Assembly (NCBI RefSeq): GCF_026130545.1
Contig: NZ_JAMOIM010000018.1
Coordinates: forward strand, 1 to 64,000
Reading direction: 5' to 3'
DNA length: 64,000 nucleotides
Source of the DNA: Lichenifustis flavocetrariae
GTDB lineage: Bacteria > Pseudomonadota > Alphaproteobacteria > Rhizobiales > Beijerinckiaceae
Under the pieces are notes generated by a model. The model saw nothing but the letters and a program-made list of their open reading frames with translations, did not search any database and was not told the origin of the DNA. Positions 36,535 through 45,640 of this stretch are shown here, one piece after another (the stretch's first letter is position 1; the number at the start of each line of letters is the position of its first letter). A program made the translations under genes and the position numbers.

Positions 36535-37569
36535 ATGCGCGGCGTCGTCGTCCATGCCCCAAAAGACCTCAGGATCGAGGAGGTCCCCCAGCAGAGCCTC
36601 GGGCCGACCGATGTCCGGGTCCGCATTGCGGCAGGCGGCATCTGCGGGTCGGATCTGCATTATTTCAACCACGGCGGCACGGGCGCGATCCGCATCCGGG
36701 AACCGATGGTGCTCGGCCATGAAGTCTCCGGCACCGTGGCGGAGATCGGCAGCGGAGTAACCCGGGTTGCGGTCGGCGCCCGGGTCGCCGTCAACCCGAG
36801 TCGCGCCTGCGGGCGTTGCGTTCGTTGCCAGCAAGGACTGCACAACCATTGCTTCGACATGCGCTTTATCGGCAGCGCCATGCGTTTTCCCCACATTCAG
36901 GGCGGCTTCCGCGAAAACCTCGTGGTGCACGAGACCCAGGCCGTGCCGGTGGCCGATCAGGTCGGCATGGGGGAGGCCGCCATGGCCGAACCGCTCGCGG
37001 TCTGCCTTCATGCCGTCGAGCGCGCCGGACCCTTGAGCGGGCGCAGGGTCCTGGTGACGGGCTGCGGACCGATCGGCGCCCTCGTGATCATGGCGGCCCG
37101 GCTGGCGGGGGCCGCCACCGTGGTCGCCACCGATGTACAGGATTTCGCGCTCGCGGCGGCGGTCATGGCGGGCGCCGACGAGGCATTCAACACGGCAATG
37201 GCGCCGGACGCCCTTGACCGATTTGTCGCCCAGGCCGGTCCCTTCGACGTGCTGTTCGAGGCGTCGGGCAATGCGTTGGCCCTAAGAGCTGCAATCCTGC
37301 ATCTGCATCCTCGCGGCATCGTGGTCCAACTTGGTCTGGGCGGCGATATCCCGCTGCCGATCAACATCCTGGTCACGCGTGAGATCGACCTGCGCGGCAC
37401 CTTCCGGTTCGACACGGAATTCGACCTCGCCGTCGCCTTGATGAACACGGGCCGAATCAACGTGCGGCCGCTGCTCAGCGCGACATTGCCCTTTGAGGAC
37501 GCTGAGGCGGCGTTCGGCCTCGCGGGCGATCGATCGCGCGCCGTGAAGGTGCAACTCAGCTTCGTTTGA
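36535..37569 (+). CDS. Zinc-dependent alcohol dehydrogenase, L-idonate 5-dehydrogenase-like
   Basis: A 344-residue medium-chain dehydrogenase. Catalytic zinc ligands are in GGICGSDLHYF (Cys) and LGHEVSG (His, Glu); the structural zinc cysteines are in CGRCVRCQQGLHNHC. The nucleotide-binding loop is VTGCGPIGALV. AGGAACAAGC precedes the ATG at 36535; the frame opens upstream inside the SDR gene. The HYFNHGGTGAIRIREPMVLG segment is typical of L-idonate 5-dehydrogenases, which make 5-ketogluconate, the substrate of the preceding SDR. Related sorbitol or galactitol dehydrogenases are alternatives. Confidence 0.82.
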   Translation: MRGVVVHAPKDLRIEEVPQQSLGPTDVRVRIAAGGICGSDLHYFNHGGTGAIRIREPMVLGHEVSGTVAEIGSGVTRVAVGARVAVNPSRACGRCVRCQQGLHNHCFDMRFIGSAMRFPHIQGGFRENLVVHETQAVPVADQVGMGEAAMAEPLAVCLHAVERAGPLSGRRVLVTGCGPIGALVIMAARLAGAATVVATDVQDFALAAAVMAGADEAFNTAMAPDALDRFVAQAGPFDVLFEASGNALALRAAILHLHPRGIVVQLGLGGDIPLPINILVTREIDLRGTFRFDTEFDLAVALMNTGRINVRPLLSATLPFEDAEAAFGLAGDRSRAVKVQLSFV

Positions 37570-37640
37570 CGCGGCCGGGACCGCAGGGCAAGTTTGTATT
37601 CGAAGGCCGGCCCAGAGAGGCGGCAGTGAGGGAGGGAATA

Positions 37641-38999
37641 TTGTTGGCGACTCCGCAGCAGAGCGCAATGGACGGCGCGGTCCGCCATCTGGTGAGCAAC
37701 TACAACCCCAAAGGCAATCGAGTCGGCTGGCTGATGCTGGCCTCGATTCTCGTCGAGGCCTGGGACCTTTACTCCATCGCCTTCGTGCTGGTTTTCATCA
37801 AGGACCAGTACCATCCCGATCCTCTGCTGCTGGGTCTCGCGGCGGCCGGCACTCAGGGCGGAGCCCTGGTGGGAGCGCTGATCGGCGGATGGCTGTCCGA
37901 CAGGATCGGCCGCCGCATCATGTTTCTGACCACAATGGTGCTATTCATCGTGCTGGCCCTGGCGCAGGCCTTCGTGACCAGCGTCGGCCTGCTGGTCGTG
38001 GTGCGCTTCCTCCTCGGCGTGCCCCTCGGGAGCGACATCTCGAACGGCTACACCTACATCATGGAATCGATGCCCAAAGGGCAGCGCGAGGTGATGGGCA
38101 ACCGGTGGCAGTTCATGTTCGCGCTCGGCGAAATCATGACGCTGGCCGTGATCGCCGTCTTCCTGCTGGTGAACCTCAATCACGAGATGATCTGGCGGGT
38201 GACGCTTGGGCTCGGCGCCGTGCCGGCCCTGGTGATCCTCCTGATGCGGCACGATCTGCCGGAAACGGCAGTCTGGCTGATCCGCCGCGGCCGATTCCGC
38301 GAGGCCAAGCAGGTCTCGACCCAGCTCTACGGCGACAGCCTGGCCATGCTGCCCGACCAGGACATCGTCGTGCCAAGGCCGCGGGCCTCAGCCTTCCTGG
38401 CCGACATCCGACGTGATCCTATCCGCTGGCGCGCCACTCTCTACGGATGGATCGCCTGCTTCTGCCAGGGCAGCGAGTTCTCGACCTTCGCGTTCTATCT
38501 GCCGGTGCTGTTCGTGATGGTCGGCGTCTCGTCCATCCTGGGCATCAACCTCGTCACAATGGCGCTCTACGTCGTCGCCGCCATCGCCGGATGGATCGGA
38601 CCGATGATCACGCCACGCATCGGCCAGCGCGGCATCAGCATTGCTGGCTTCGCGATCGTCCTCGTCTCGCTGCTGGTAGCGGCGGGCGCGCTCTATACCG
38701 GCAACACGATGCTGCTGCCCTTCGCCGCCGCCGCCATGCTGTGGGGCCACTACTGGGATGCCTCAAACTGCATGACGATCCCGACCGTGGTTGCGAGGCC
38801 CGAATATCGCGGCACGGCGAGCGGTTTCGCCTACATGTTCGTGAAGCTCCCGTCATTTCTCGCCATCTTCCTGTTTCCATCCCTCTTCGCCGCGGTCGGG
38901 CAGGCCGCGGCGACGCTGATGGTCGCGATATTCCCCCTCGTCGGACTGCTGGCCGCCATCTTCATCCTGCCGGAGATCTACGGGTTCGAAAACGACTGA
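37641..38999 (+). CDS. MFS sugar/sugar-acid transporter
   Basis: A 452-residue major facilitator with 12 predicted helices. The first helices carry the family signature GGWLSDRIGRRIMFL between helices 2 and 3, and helix 4-5 shows RFLLGVPLGSDISNGYTYIM. The TTG at 37641 follows GGGAGGG closely; an ATG at 37668 is an alternative start. It closes the sugar-acid gene series 71 bases after the dehydrogenase. It gives the pathway a second uptake route next to the ABC transporter, or takes up a different member of the substrate group. Confidence 0.82.
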   Translation: MLATPQQSAMDGAVRHLVSNYNPKGNRVGWLMLASILVEAWDLYSIAFVLVFIKDQYHPDPLLLGLAAAGTQGGALVGALIGGWLSDRIGRRIMFLTTMVLFIVLALAQAFVTSVGLLVVVRFLLGVPLGSDISNGYTYIMESMPKGQREVMGNRWQFMFALGEIMTLAVIAVFLLVNLNHEMIWRVTLGLGAVPALVILLMRHDLPETAVWLIRRGRFREAKQVSTQLYGDSLAMLPDQDIVVPRPRASAFLADIRRDPIRWRATLYGWIACFCQGSEFSTFAFYLPVLFVMVGVSSILGINLVTMALYVVAAIAGWIGPMITPRIGQRGISIAGFAIVLVSLLVAAGALYTGNTMLLPFAAAAMLWGHYWDASNCMTIPTVVARPEYRGTASGFAYMFVKLPSFLAIFLFPSLFAAVGQAAATLMVAIFPLVGLLAAIFILPEIYGFEND

Positions 39000-39221
39000 C
39001 GGCCCGGCCGTTCAGCCGGGTGACTCAGGAGGTTGGAGCCGGCCGGCCTTACATCGTCCCTTGATCAGCTTCAGGCGGACAATTTAGGGTCACTAGGCCG
39101 ACTTCGCTAACGCAAACGGAAACCGGCGTTCGGACCGGGTCTTCAGCCCCTACAACGACGCAGTCCCGCACCGCTGCAATGCTTGAAGCTATCCTGAGCG
39201 CAACCCGCTCCCACTTCTAGA

Positions 39222-40184
39222 TTAGACAAGCCGCTGTGGTCTGGCACGCTTGGGCATGTCGGGAAGGCGCTTTTTGGCGATTTCCCGGTCGTGCACCGCG
39301 ATGCTCCGGTCCAGTTGCTCGCGGTCGGGATGCTGGAGTGCAAGCGCGACGCAGATCATTTCGATGATCGCCAGTTGCGATGTGCGCGTGCCGATCGTTT
39401 CGTGCGCGATGGGCGATCGTCGCACGGCGGAAATCAGCATGATGTCGGTCGTCGTGGCGACCGGGCTGTTTCGGTCACTCGTGATCGCCAGCCGCTTGGC
39501 ACCGCGAGCCCCCGCCGCCTGCAGGGTTTCCACGAGATCGCGTGTTCGGCCGGAGCAGCTGATGCCGAGGAATAGGTTGCTGGGGCGGGCATTCGCGGTC
39601 ACGGCCGCCAGCACATGCGGATCGGAATGGACGCTCGCCGTGAACCCCAGGTAGAGGAGCCGCTGGTAGGCATCGAAGGCCACCGGCGCCGAGCTGCCGA
39701 AGCCGACGAGGTGGATGTGGTCGGCCACCAGCAAGGCGTCGACAGCCTCCTGCAGGGCGGGCAGCGCCACGAGGCTCATCGTTTTCAGCAGCGCCTCCGA
39801 ATTGACCTCGATCACGCGACGCATGACGGCGGCCAGCGGATGTTCGTCGCACGCGCCCTGTTGCAGCCGTGGATGGACCAGTTGCGCCCCGAGGGCGAGC
39901 CCTCGTCCCTCCGCGAGGGCATTGCGAAGGTCCCGGTACCCTGTGAGTCCAAGGAGCTTGCAGAACCGGAACACCGTCGTCTCGCTGACCTGGCTTGCCG
40001 AAGCGACTGACGAAATAGACAGGCTCGCCGCGCGTGTCTGGTTGTCGATCATCCACTGCGAAAGCCGCGCCATGGTGCGGTCGGGAGACCGGGAAGCCGA
40101 AACGAGCTTCTGAAAGATATCGACCGCGCGGGAACCGATGCCCGGATCGCCAGTCATGGATGGGTCCACACTCGCTTCAGCCAT
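39222..40184 (-). CDS. MurR/RpiR-family sugar regulator
   Basis: A 320-residue regulator with an N-terminal RpiR helix-turn-helix (about residues 30-90: ISSVASASQVSETTVFRFCK) and a C-terminal SIS sugar-phosphate-binding domain (about 125-265: HLVGFGSSAPVAFDAYQRLL and LFLGISCSGRTRDLVETLQ). The ATG at 40184 follows AAGGATCGGC; a TTG seven codons upstream is less likely. It is divergent from the Frc-like transporter operon and very probably controls it in response to a phosphorylated sugar. Confidence 0.88.
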   Translation of the reverse strand: MAEASVDPSMTGDPGIGSRAVDIFQKLVSASRSPDRTMARLSQWMIDNQTRAASLSISSVASASQVSETTVFRFCKLLGLTGYRDLRNALAEGRGLALGAQLVHPRLQQGACDEHPLAAVMRRVIEVNSEALLKTMSLVALPALQEAVDALLVADHIHLVGFGSSAPVAFDAYQRLLYLGFTASVHSDPHVLAAVTANARPSNLFLGISCSGRTRDLVETLQAAGARGAKRLAITSDRNSPVATTTDIMLISAVRRSPIAHETIGTRTSQLAIIEMICVALALQHPDREQLDRSIAVHDREIAKKRLPDMPKRARPQRLV

Positions 40185-40276
40185 ATGCCGATCCTTCGAC
40201 GCCAACGACTATTCCTCTGTCGCCTGCCGCATTCCTCGCTCAAAGTGCGTGGATCTCGGTTCGTTCGGACCAGGGT

Positions 40277-40312
40277 AAACTTTTTTCTCAACTCTCCGCC
40301 CGAAAAAATTTT
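40277..40312. promoter_or_regulatory. Inverted repeat, candidate RpiR operator
   Basis: AAACTTTTTTC (40277-40287) and GAAAAAATTTT (40302-40312) form 11-base arms with one mismatch, 14 bases apart. The site lies between the divergent regulator and transporter genes, 98 bases before the binding-protein start. AT-rich arms of this kind suit RpiR-type dimers, but binding is not shown. Confidence 0.4.
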
Positions 40313-40410
40313 CCGAGTCGAGCATGCGGGCCAGTTGCGTTGAAGCGTCATCTCGGCCAAGCTTCGGCCTGGGTCTGCCCATCGAACGAGGCTGGCCAGG
40401 AGGAAACACG

Positions 40411-41439
40411 ATGACCGGTATTTTCAAGCGCCGCATGGCGTTGCTGACGGGTGCTGCGGCTCTCGCGCTGTCGATGGGCACGGCACATGCCGCCGACGCG
40501 ATCAAGATCGGGCTCGTCACCAAGACCGACTCGAACCCCTTCTTCGCCAAGATGAAGCAGGGCGCGGAACAGAAGGGGAAAGAACTCGGAGTCGAGGTTC
40601 AATCATTCGCCGGCAAGTTCGACGGCGACAACGACAGCCAGGTGACGGCGGTCGAGAACCTGATCTCGGCCGGCGTTGCCGGCATTCTGATTACGCCGAG
40701 CGACACCAAGGCGATCGTGCCGACCATCCAAGCAGCCCGCAAAGCCGGTATTCTGGTGATTGCGCTCGACACCCCGCTCGACCCGATCGATGCGGCTGAC
40801 GCAACCTTCGCGACGGACAATTTCAAGGCCGGCGAGCTGATCGGCGGATGGGCCGCGAAGACCGTGAAAGACCCGGCTTCCGCCCGTATCGCCTTCGTGG
40901 ACGCCATCAAGACGCAACCGACCGTCGACGTGCTGCGCGACCAGGGTTTCATGAAAGGGTTCGGCATCGATATCAAGGACCCGAACCGTTACCTCGACGA
41001 GGATGACAAGCGCATCATCGGACACCAGTGGGGCGCGGGTGCGGAAGACGGGGGTCGGACCGGCATGGAGACGCTGATCCAGCAGGATCCCAAGGTCAAT
41101 GTCATCTACACGATCAACGAGCCGACAGCGGCCGGCGCCTACGAGGCCCTGAAGGCGGCCGGGATCACAGATTTCACGATGACATCCGTGGATGGTGGCT
41201 GCCCGGGCGTGAAGAACGTCAAGGCGGGCGTGATCGGCGCCACCTCGATGCAATATCCGCTTCTCATGGCCTCCAAGGGCGTCGAGGCCATCGTGAACTT
41301 CAAGAAGACCGGTCAGAAGCCACAGCCCTCGCCGGGGCTGACCTTCTTCAACACGGGCGTGACACTCGTGACCGACAAACCGGTTCCCGGCATCGACTCG
41401 ATCACGTCGGATGAAGCCCTGACGAAGTGCTGGGGATGA
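40411..41439 (+). CDS. frcB: Sugar ABC transporter substrate-binding protein, FrcB-like
   Basis: A 342-residue periplasmic binding protein with a Sec signal peptide ([20 protein letters not shown], cleavage after AHA). The mature part begins [20 protein letters not shown] and resembles the fructose-binding FrcB of rhizobia, with [17 protein letters not shown] in the ligand region and an [14 protein letters not shown] segment. AGGAGGAAACACG stands before the ATG at 40411. Permease and single-domain ATPase follow in FrcBCA order. Fructose, mannose or ribose are the family's usual ligands; the symbol is by similarity. Confidence 0.82.
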   Translation: MTGIFKRRMALLTGAAALALSMGTAHAADAIKIGLVTKTDSNPFFAKMKQGAEQKGKELGVEVQSFAGKFDGDNDSQVTAVENLISAGVAGILITPSDTKAIVPTIQAARKAGILVIALDTPLDPIDAADATFATDNFKAGELIGGWAAKTVKDPASARIAFVDAIKTQPTVDVLRDQGFMKGFGIDIKDPNRYLDEDDKRIIGHQWGAGAEDGGRTGMETLIQQDPKVNVIYTINEPTAAGAYEALKAAGITDFTMTSVDGGCPGVKNVKAGVIGATSMQYPLLMASKGVEAIVNFKKTGQKPQPSPGLTFFNTGVTLVTDKPVPGIDSITSDEALTKCWG

Positions 41440-41449
41440 GGTTCGCGTT

Positions 41450-41473
41450 CCTTCTCCCGTCTACGGGAGAAGG
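41450..41473. repeat. REP-like palindrome 1 between frcB and frcC
   Basis: CCTTCTCCCG (41450-41459) and CGGGAGAAGG (41464-41473) form a perfect ten-base stem with a four-base loop. It begins ten bases after the frcB stop. The sequence is nearly the same as the palindrome at 15756. Confidence 0.72.
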
Positions 41474-41543
41474 GGCCAGCAGGCGGGTGAGGATCGCCTC
41501 GACGCCTGAACCGACCCTCGTTCGACCCGACTGCACCGGGCGT

Positions 41544-41569
41544 CCTTCTCCCGTTCCTACGGGAGGAGG
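41544..41569. repeat. REP-like palindrome 2 between frcB and frcC
   Basis: CCTTCTCCCGT (41544-41554) and ACGGGAGGAGG (41559-41569) form an 11-base stem with one imperfect pair and a four-base loop. It ends 27 bases before the frcC start and, with the copy at 41450, brackets most of the 157-base gap. Confidence 0.68.
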
Positions 41570-41596
41570 AGCATATTCTGGGAAAGGACCACAGCA

Positions 41597-42667
41597 ATGA
41601 GCGTAGCCGGCGAGCCGCTCGTGGTGGGCGCCACCACGGCCACAGATGAGGCCAATTTCGCCCGTTTCGAAGAGCAGCAGCATACGCCGGTCCGTCGTAT
41701 GCAACGCGCGCTGCATCGGCATCCGACCATCGTTCCCTTCGTGGTGCTGGCGTTTGGCATTCTTATCTTCAGCGCTATCGTGGGGGCGCGGTTCCTGGCG
41801 CCCTTCAACCTGTCGCTGATCCTGCAGCAGGTGACGATCGTCGGCATGATCGGGATCGCCCAGACGCTGGTGATCCTCACCGCCGGCGTCGATCTCTCGG
41901 TCGGCGCCATCATGATCCTGGTCACGGTAGTGACCGGGCATCTGGCGGTCACGTCGGGTGTGCCGACTGTGTTCGCGGTTCTCATCGGTCTCGCGATCGG
42001 CATGGGATGCGGCGCGATCAATGGCGCGCTGGTCACCTTCGTGCGGCTGCCACCTTTCATCGTGACGCTCGGCACCTGGAGCGTCTACGGCGCGATCTTC
42101 CTCTGGTATTCAGGCAGCCAGACAATCCGCTCCCAGGACGTGCTCGCCCACGCCCCCTTCCTCCAGATGACCGGCACGGCCTGGAGCTTCTTCGGCGCCC
42201 GATTCACTTTCGGCACGCTGGTCACGGTCATCACCGCGGCCCTGATGTGGTACGTGCTCAATCGCACCGCCTTCGGCCGGCACGTCTACGCGACGGGCGA
42301 CGACCAGGAGGCGGCACGCCTCGCGGGCATCGACACGCGCCGCACCGTGCTGGCCGTCTACACGCTTGCCGGCCTCATCTGCGCGCTCGGCGCCTGGGTG
42401 CTGATCGGCCGCATCGGCGCCATCAGTCCCACCTCTGGCGGATCGGCGAATCTCGACTCGATCACCGCGACGGTCATCGGCGGCACGAGTCTGTTCGGTG
42501 GCCGAGGGTCCATCGTCGGCACTCTGGTCGGTGCCCTGATCGTCGGCGTCTTCCGCAACGGCCTTGCGCTCGCCGGGCTCGATGCGCTCTGGCAGGAATT
42601 CGCCGTCGGCCTGCTCATCATCGTCGCAGTGGCGCTCGATCAATGGATCCGGAGGGTGTCGGCATGA
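41597..42667 (+). CDS. frcC: Sugar ABC transporter permease, FrcC-like
   Basis: A 356-residue permease. A hydrophilic N-terminal tail of about 45 residues precedes the first helix (TIVPFVVLAFGILIFSAIVG), followed by about nine more. Family motifs are LTAGVDLSVGAIMIL and GGTSLFGGRGSIVGTLVGAL. The length matches FrcC of Sinorhizobium. The stop overlaps the ATPase start (ATGA). Channel of the Frc-like transporter. Confidence 0.85.
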   Translation: MSVAGEPLVVGATTATDEANFARFEEQQHTPVRRMQRALHRHPTIVPFVVLAFGILIFSAIVGARFLAPFNLSLILQQVTIVGMIGIAQTLVILTAGVDLSVGAIMILVTVVTGHLAVTSGVPTVFAVLIGLAIGMGCGAINGALVTFVRLPPFIVTLGTWSVYGAIFLWYSGSQTIRSQDVLAHAPFLQMTGTAWSFFGARFTFGTLVTVITAALMWYVLNRTAFGRHVYATGDDQEAARLAGIDTRRTVLAVYTLAGLICALGAWVLIGRIGAISPTSGGSANLDSITATVIGGTSLFGGRGSIVGTLVGALIVGVFRNGLALAGLDALWQEFAVGLLIIVAVALDQWIRRVSA

Positions 42668-43443
42668 AAACGCCCGTTCTCGAAGCCCGCGGCCTGTTCA
42701 AGCGCTGGGGTCGCGTGGTCGCCATGGATGGCGCCGATTTCGAACTCCGCCAGGATGAGATCCTGGCCGTGATCGGCGACAACGGCGCCGGCAAGTCCAC
42801 CATGATCAAGGCGCTGGCCGGCGCGATCCGTCCCGACGTCGGTGAGATCCTGCTCGACGGCAAACAGGTCGACTTTCGGACTCCGATGGACGCCCGCAAC
42901 GCCGGCATCGAAAGCGTGTTCCAGAACCTTGCGCTCTCCCCTGCCCTTTCGATCGCCGACAATCTTTTTCTTGGCCGGGAGATCCGCAAGTCCGGCCCCC
43001 TGGGTCGCTGGTTCCGCACCCTCGATCGGTCCGCCATGGCGGCCGAGGCCCGGCGGCAGGTCGGAGCCCTCGGGCTGCACACGATCCAGGACATCCACCA
43101 GAAGGTCGAGACGCTGTCGGGCGGCCAGCGCCAGGGTGTTGCAGTGGCACGGGCCTGTGCGTTCGGCGGCCGGGTTGTCATCATGGATGAGCCGACGGCG
43201 GCCCTCGGCGTGAAGGAGAGCCGCAAAGTGCTCGACCTGATCCTCGACGTCCGCCGCCGGGGCCTGCCGATCGTTTTGATCTCCCACAACATGCCGCATG
43301 TCTTCGAGGTGGCGGACCGCATCCACATTCACCGGCTTGGTCGCCGCCTCGCAGTCGTTCGGCCGAAGGATTTCAGCATGTCGGACATTGTGTCCTTCAT
43401 GACGGGAGCGTCGGTGCCGCCGCCCGAGCTCTCCGCCGCATGA
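42664..43443 (+). CDS. frcA: Sugar ABC transporter ATPase, FrcA-like
   Basis: A 259-residue nucleotide-binding protein. Walker A is GDNGAGKST, the signature LSGGQRQG, Walker B VVIMDEPTAALG and the switch His is in ISHNMPH. It has only one ATPase domain, unlike RbsA, XylG or the fusion at 28864; this is the arrangement of FrcA. The gene overlaps frcC by four bases. The following gene begins 29 bases after the stop and is probably co-transcribed. Confidence 0.87.
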   Translation: MKTPVLEARGLFKRWGRVVAMDGADFELRQDEILAVIGDNGAGKSTMIKALAGAIRPDVGEILLDGKQVDFRTPMDARNAGIESVFQNLALSPALSIADNLFLGREIRKSGPLGRWFRTLDRSAMAAEARRQVGALGLHTIQDIHQKVETLSGGQRQGVAVARACAFGGRVVIMDEPTAALGVKESRKVLDLILDVRRRGLPIVLISHNMPHVFEVADRIHIHRLGRRLAVVRPKDFSMSDIVSFMTGASVPPPELSAA

Positions 43444-43472
43444 CGCGGCCCCTCCCGAAAAGGATTCGATCG

Positions 43473-44474
43473 ATGCCAACCCCCAAGCGCCTAGACCACA
43501 AGCTCGCCAAGATCGTGGCCGGCAGCTACACGCCCAAGGATTTCATCATTGCCGACGCCAAGGATGGCGACATGGCGCTCGGCACAGGCACCTCGGGCCC
43601 GGAACTCGGGGCCGACGGCAAGCCGACCGGACGCATGCGGCCGCTTCAAGTCTATCGCGACAATATGGAGAAGATGGTCAGGTCCGACACGATCGACATC
43701 ATGCTGACGTCGCTGTCTTCGGGCGAGTATCTCACCCGAAAGGGCACTTTTGCCGACAGCGAGGTGACCCCGGCCATCCGGCTCAACGACGGCAGCGACA
43801 TCTGGCATTGGCGCGGCGCGAACTACAAGCACCTGCCGACGATGCCGTTCCGCACGGCGCGGCTCGACCGCGTGAAGCCAATCGCCGACCTTGGGCTCTA
43901 TGCGCTCACCTTCTTCAACGACCTCGAGCAGGATCACCGCTCGCTCGACGCCTATGCGCAGTTCCGTGATGAGGCTTCCTCCCAGGGCGTGCGTCACTTT
44001 CTCGAAGTGTTCAATCCGCAGTTCGAGGTCAAAGCCAAGGATTCCGACTTCGCGACTTACAACAACGACGCCATCGCGCGCTGCCTCGCGGGCGTATCGC
44101 GGCTCGACCGTCCCGTGTTCCTGAAGGTTGTCTACAACGGTCCACGTGCGACCGAGGAACTCGCCTCCTACGATCCCGGCAATCTGATCGTCGGCATCCT
44201 GGGTGGGGCTTCATCGACGACGCGCGATACGTTGGAGATGGTGGGTCAGGCGGAGCGCTATGGCGCCCGCGTGGCCCTGTTCGGCCGCAAGATCTTCTTC
44301 GCCGAAGATTCGGTGGGCATCGTCCGGGCCATGCGCCGCGTCATCGAAGACCGGATCGGGTCCGAGGAAGCCACCCGGGCCTATCACGACGAACTCGGAA
44401 AGGCTGGCATCCGGCCCAAGAAAAGCTTGGCCGACGATCTCGAAATCACCGATCCGTCTTTGAAGTCCGCCTGA
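43473..44474 (+). CDS. Conserved protein, possibly an aldolase-like barrel enzyme
   Basis: A 333-residue soluble protein. I do not recognise the family with certainty. The end of the sequence, GNLIVGILGGASSTTRDTLE followed by YGARVALFGRKIFFAEDSVG, has the look of the last strands of a (beta/alpha)8 barrel as in class I aldolases, and a Lys lies in RPVFLKVVYNGPRA. The start at 43473 has AAAAGGATTC upstream; an ATG at 43440 overlapping the frcA stop is an alternative. Between a sugar ABC transporter and a PfkB kinase, a lyase or isomerase for a sugar phosphate is a reasonable guess. Confidence 0.6.
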   Translation: MPTPKRLDHKLAKIVAGSYTPKDFIIADAKDGDMALGTGTSGPELGADGKPTGRMRPLQVYRDNMEKMVRSDTIDIMLTSLSSGEYLTRKGTFADSEVTPAIRLNDGSDIWHWRGANYKHLPTMPFRTARLDRVKPIADLGLYALTFFNDLEQDHRSLDAYAQFRDEASSQGVRHFLEVFNPQFEVKAKDSDFATYNNDAIARCLAGVSRLDRPVFLKVVYNGPRATEELASYDPGNLIVGILGGASSTTRDTLEMVGQAERYGARVALFGRKIFFAEDSVGIVRAMRRVIEDRIGSEEATRAYHDELGKAGIRPKKSLADDLEITDPSLKSA

Positions 44475-44547
44475 TTCCGACCGAGTGTGCAGCGAGGTCG
44501 CCCGCCGCTGCACGACCAATCGCCCCGATACACGAGTGCTGTCTTCC

Positions 44548-45561
44548 ATGGTTCATTCACGGCGCGGTTTCGTCACTGGGGGATGCTGGTGCGTCGACCG
44601 CAACAAGACGATCCCGTTCTGGCCGTCGGAAGACATGTCGGTAGTGGTGTCCGCATCGGTCTTGCGCGGCGGCGGCTCGGCCTGCAACTTCGGGATCGAC
44701 ATCCGTAAACTTGACCCTGAAATGTGGGTCGAGACCATCGGCCTCATTGGGGATGACCCCGAGGGCCGCTTCCTTTTGGAGGAAGCGGCACGCTATGGCA
44801 TCGAGCACAGCCGGCTTCAGGTCACATCTGACGCGCCGACCCATATCACCGATGCCTTCCAGTCGCTGCAGTCCGGACGACGGACCCATATCTTTCACGA
44901 TGGTGCCAGCGGTCGCCTATCGCCTGACCATTTCGATTTCGCCGGCACGACCGGGCGTATCCTGCACCTCGGCCTTCCAGGCGTGCACGCCGTGATGGAC
45001 GCGCCCTGGCACGACGACCCGAACGGTTGGGTCACCGTACTGAAGCGGGCCCGCGCGGCAGGTCTCGCTACCAACCTCGAACTCGTCACCGTGGCACGTG
45101 ATAAGCTCGCCGCCCTGGCGCGGCCATGCTTGCCCTATCTCGACACGCTGATCGTCAACGATTTCGAGATCGGTGCCCTGGCGGGCATGACCACAGTGAG
45201 CGAGGGCGTGACCGACGTGGCCGCCTGCATGACGGCGGCCAGGCATATTCTCGAACAGGGAGCCATGGATGTCGTCGCGGTCCACTACGTTAAAGGGGCT
45301 GTGCTGGTCGCGCGCGACGGGACCGAGATAGAGAAGCCGTCCGTCCGCGTCCCTGACGACGCCTACCAGGGGGCCAACGGTGCCGGGGATGCCTTCGCGG
45401 CCGGTTTTCTCTATGGTCGCCATGAGGGGTGGAGCTTCGATCGGAGCTTGAGCCTCGCCCATGCGAGCGCGGGCGCCTGCCTACGCTCGATCACCACCGT
45501 CGATGGTGTGGACACAGTCGCCGCCTGCATGGCCTTGGCCGAGACTTGGGGCTGGCGGTAA
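44548..45561 (+). CDS. PfkB-family carbohydrate kinase
   Basis: A 337-residue ribokinase-like kinase. The N-terminal glycine-rich motif RGGGSACNFGIDIRKL binds the sugar, and the C-terminal motif GANGAGDAFAAGF carries the catalytic Asp and anion hole. The ATG at 44548 gives MVHSRRGFVTGGC; the frame runs 21 codons further upstream. It would phosphorylate the sugar brought in by the Frc-like transporter, as FrcK is thought to do in rhizobia. The product could be the effector of the RpiR regulator at 40184. The substrate is not certain. Confidence 0.82.
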   Translation: MVHSRRGFVTGGCWCVDRNKTIPFWPSEDMSVVVSASVLRGGGSACNFGIDIRKLDPEMWVETIGLIGDDPEGRFLLEEAARYGIEHSRLQVTSDAPTHITDAFQSLQSGRRTHIFHDGASGRLSPDHFDFAGTTGRILHLGLPGVHAVMDAPWHDDPNGWVTVLKRARAAGLATNLELVTVARDKLAALARPCLPYLDTLIVNDFEIGALAGMTTVSEGVTDVAACMTAARHILEQGAMDVVAVHYVKGAVLVARDGTEIEKPSVRVPDDAYQGANGAGDAFAAGFLYGRHEGWSFDRSLSLAHASAGACLRSITTVDGVDTVAACMALAETWGWR

Positions 45562-45640
45562 CGCGACGCATCGCGGCCGACCGAAGCGTTTCGCCTCAAA
45601 AAGACGGTCATACCCAAAAAGGCGAGGCTTACATGTCGCT

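Noticed and set aside
39003-39020. CCCGGC/GCCGGG hairpin after the MFS gene as a terminator
   Set aside because: The stem is only six bases and no T-tract follows.
15756-41569. REP-like palindromes as a CRISPR array
   Set aside because: Copies are far apart and alone or in pairs, with no regular spacing and no cas genes.
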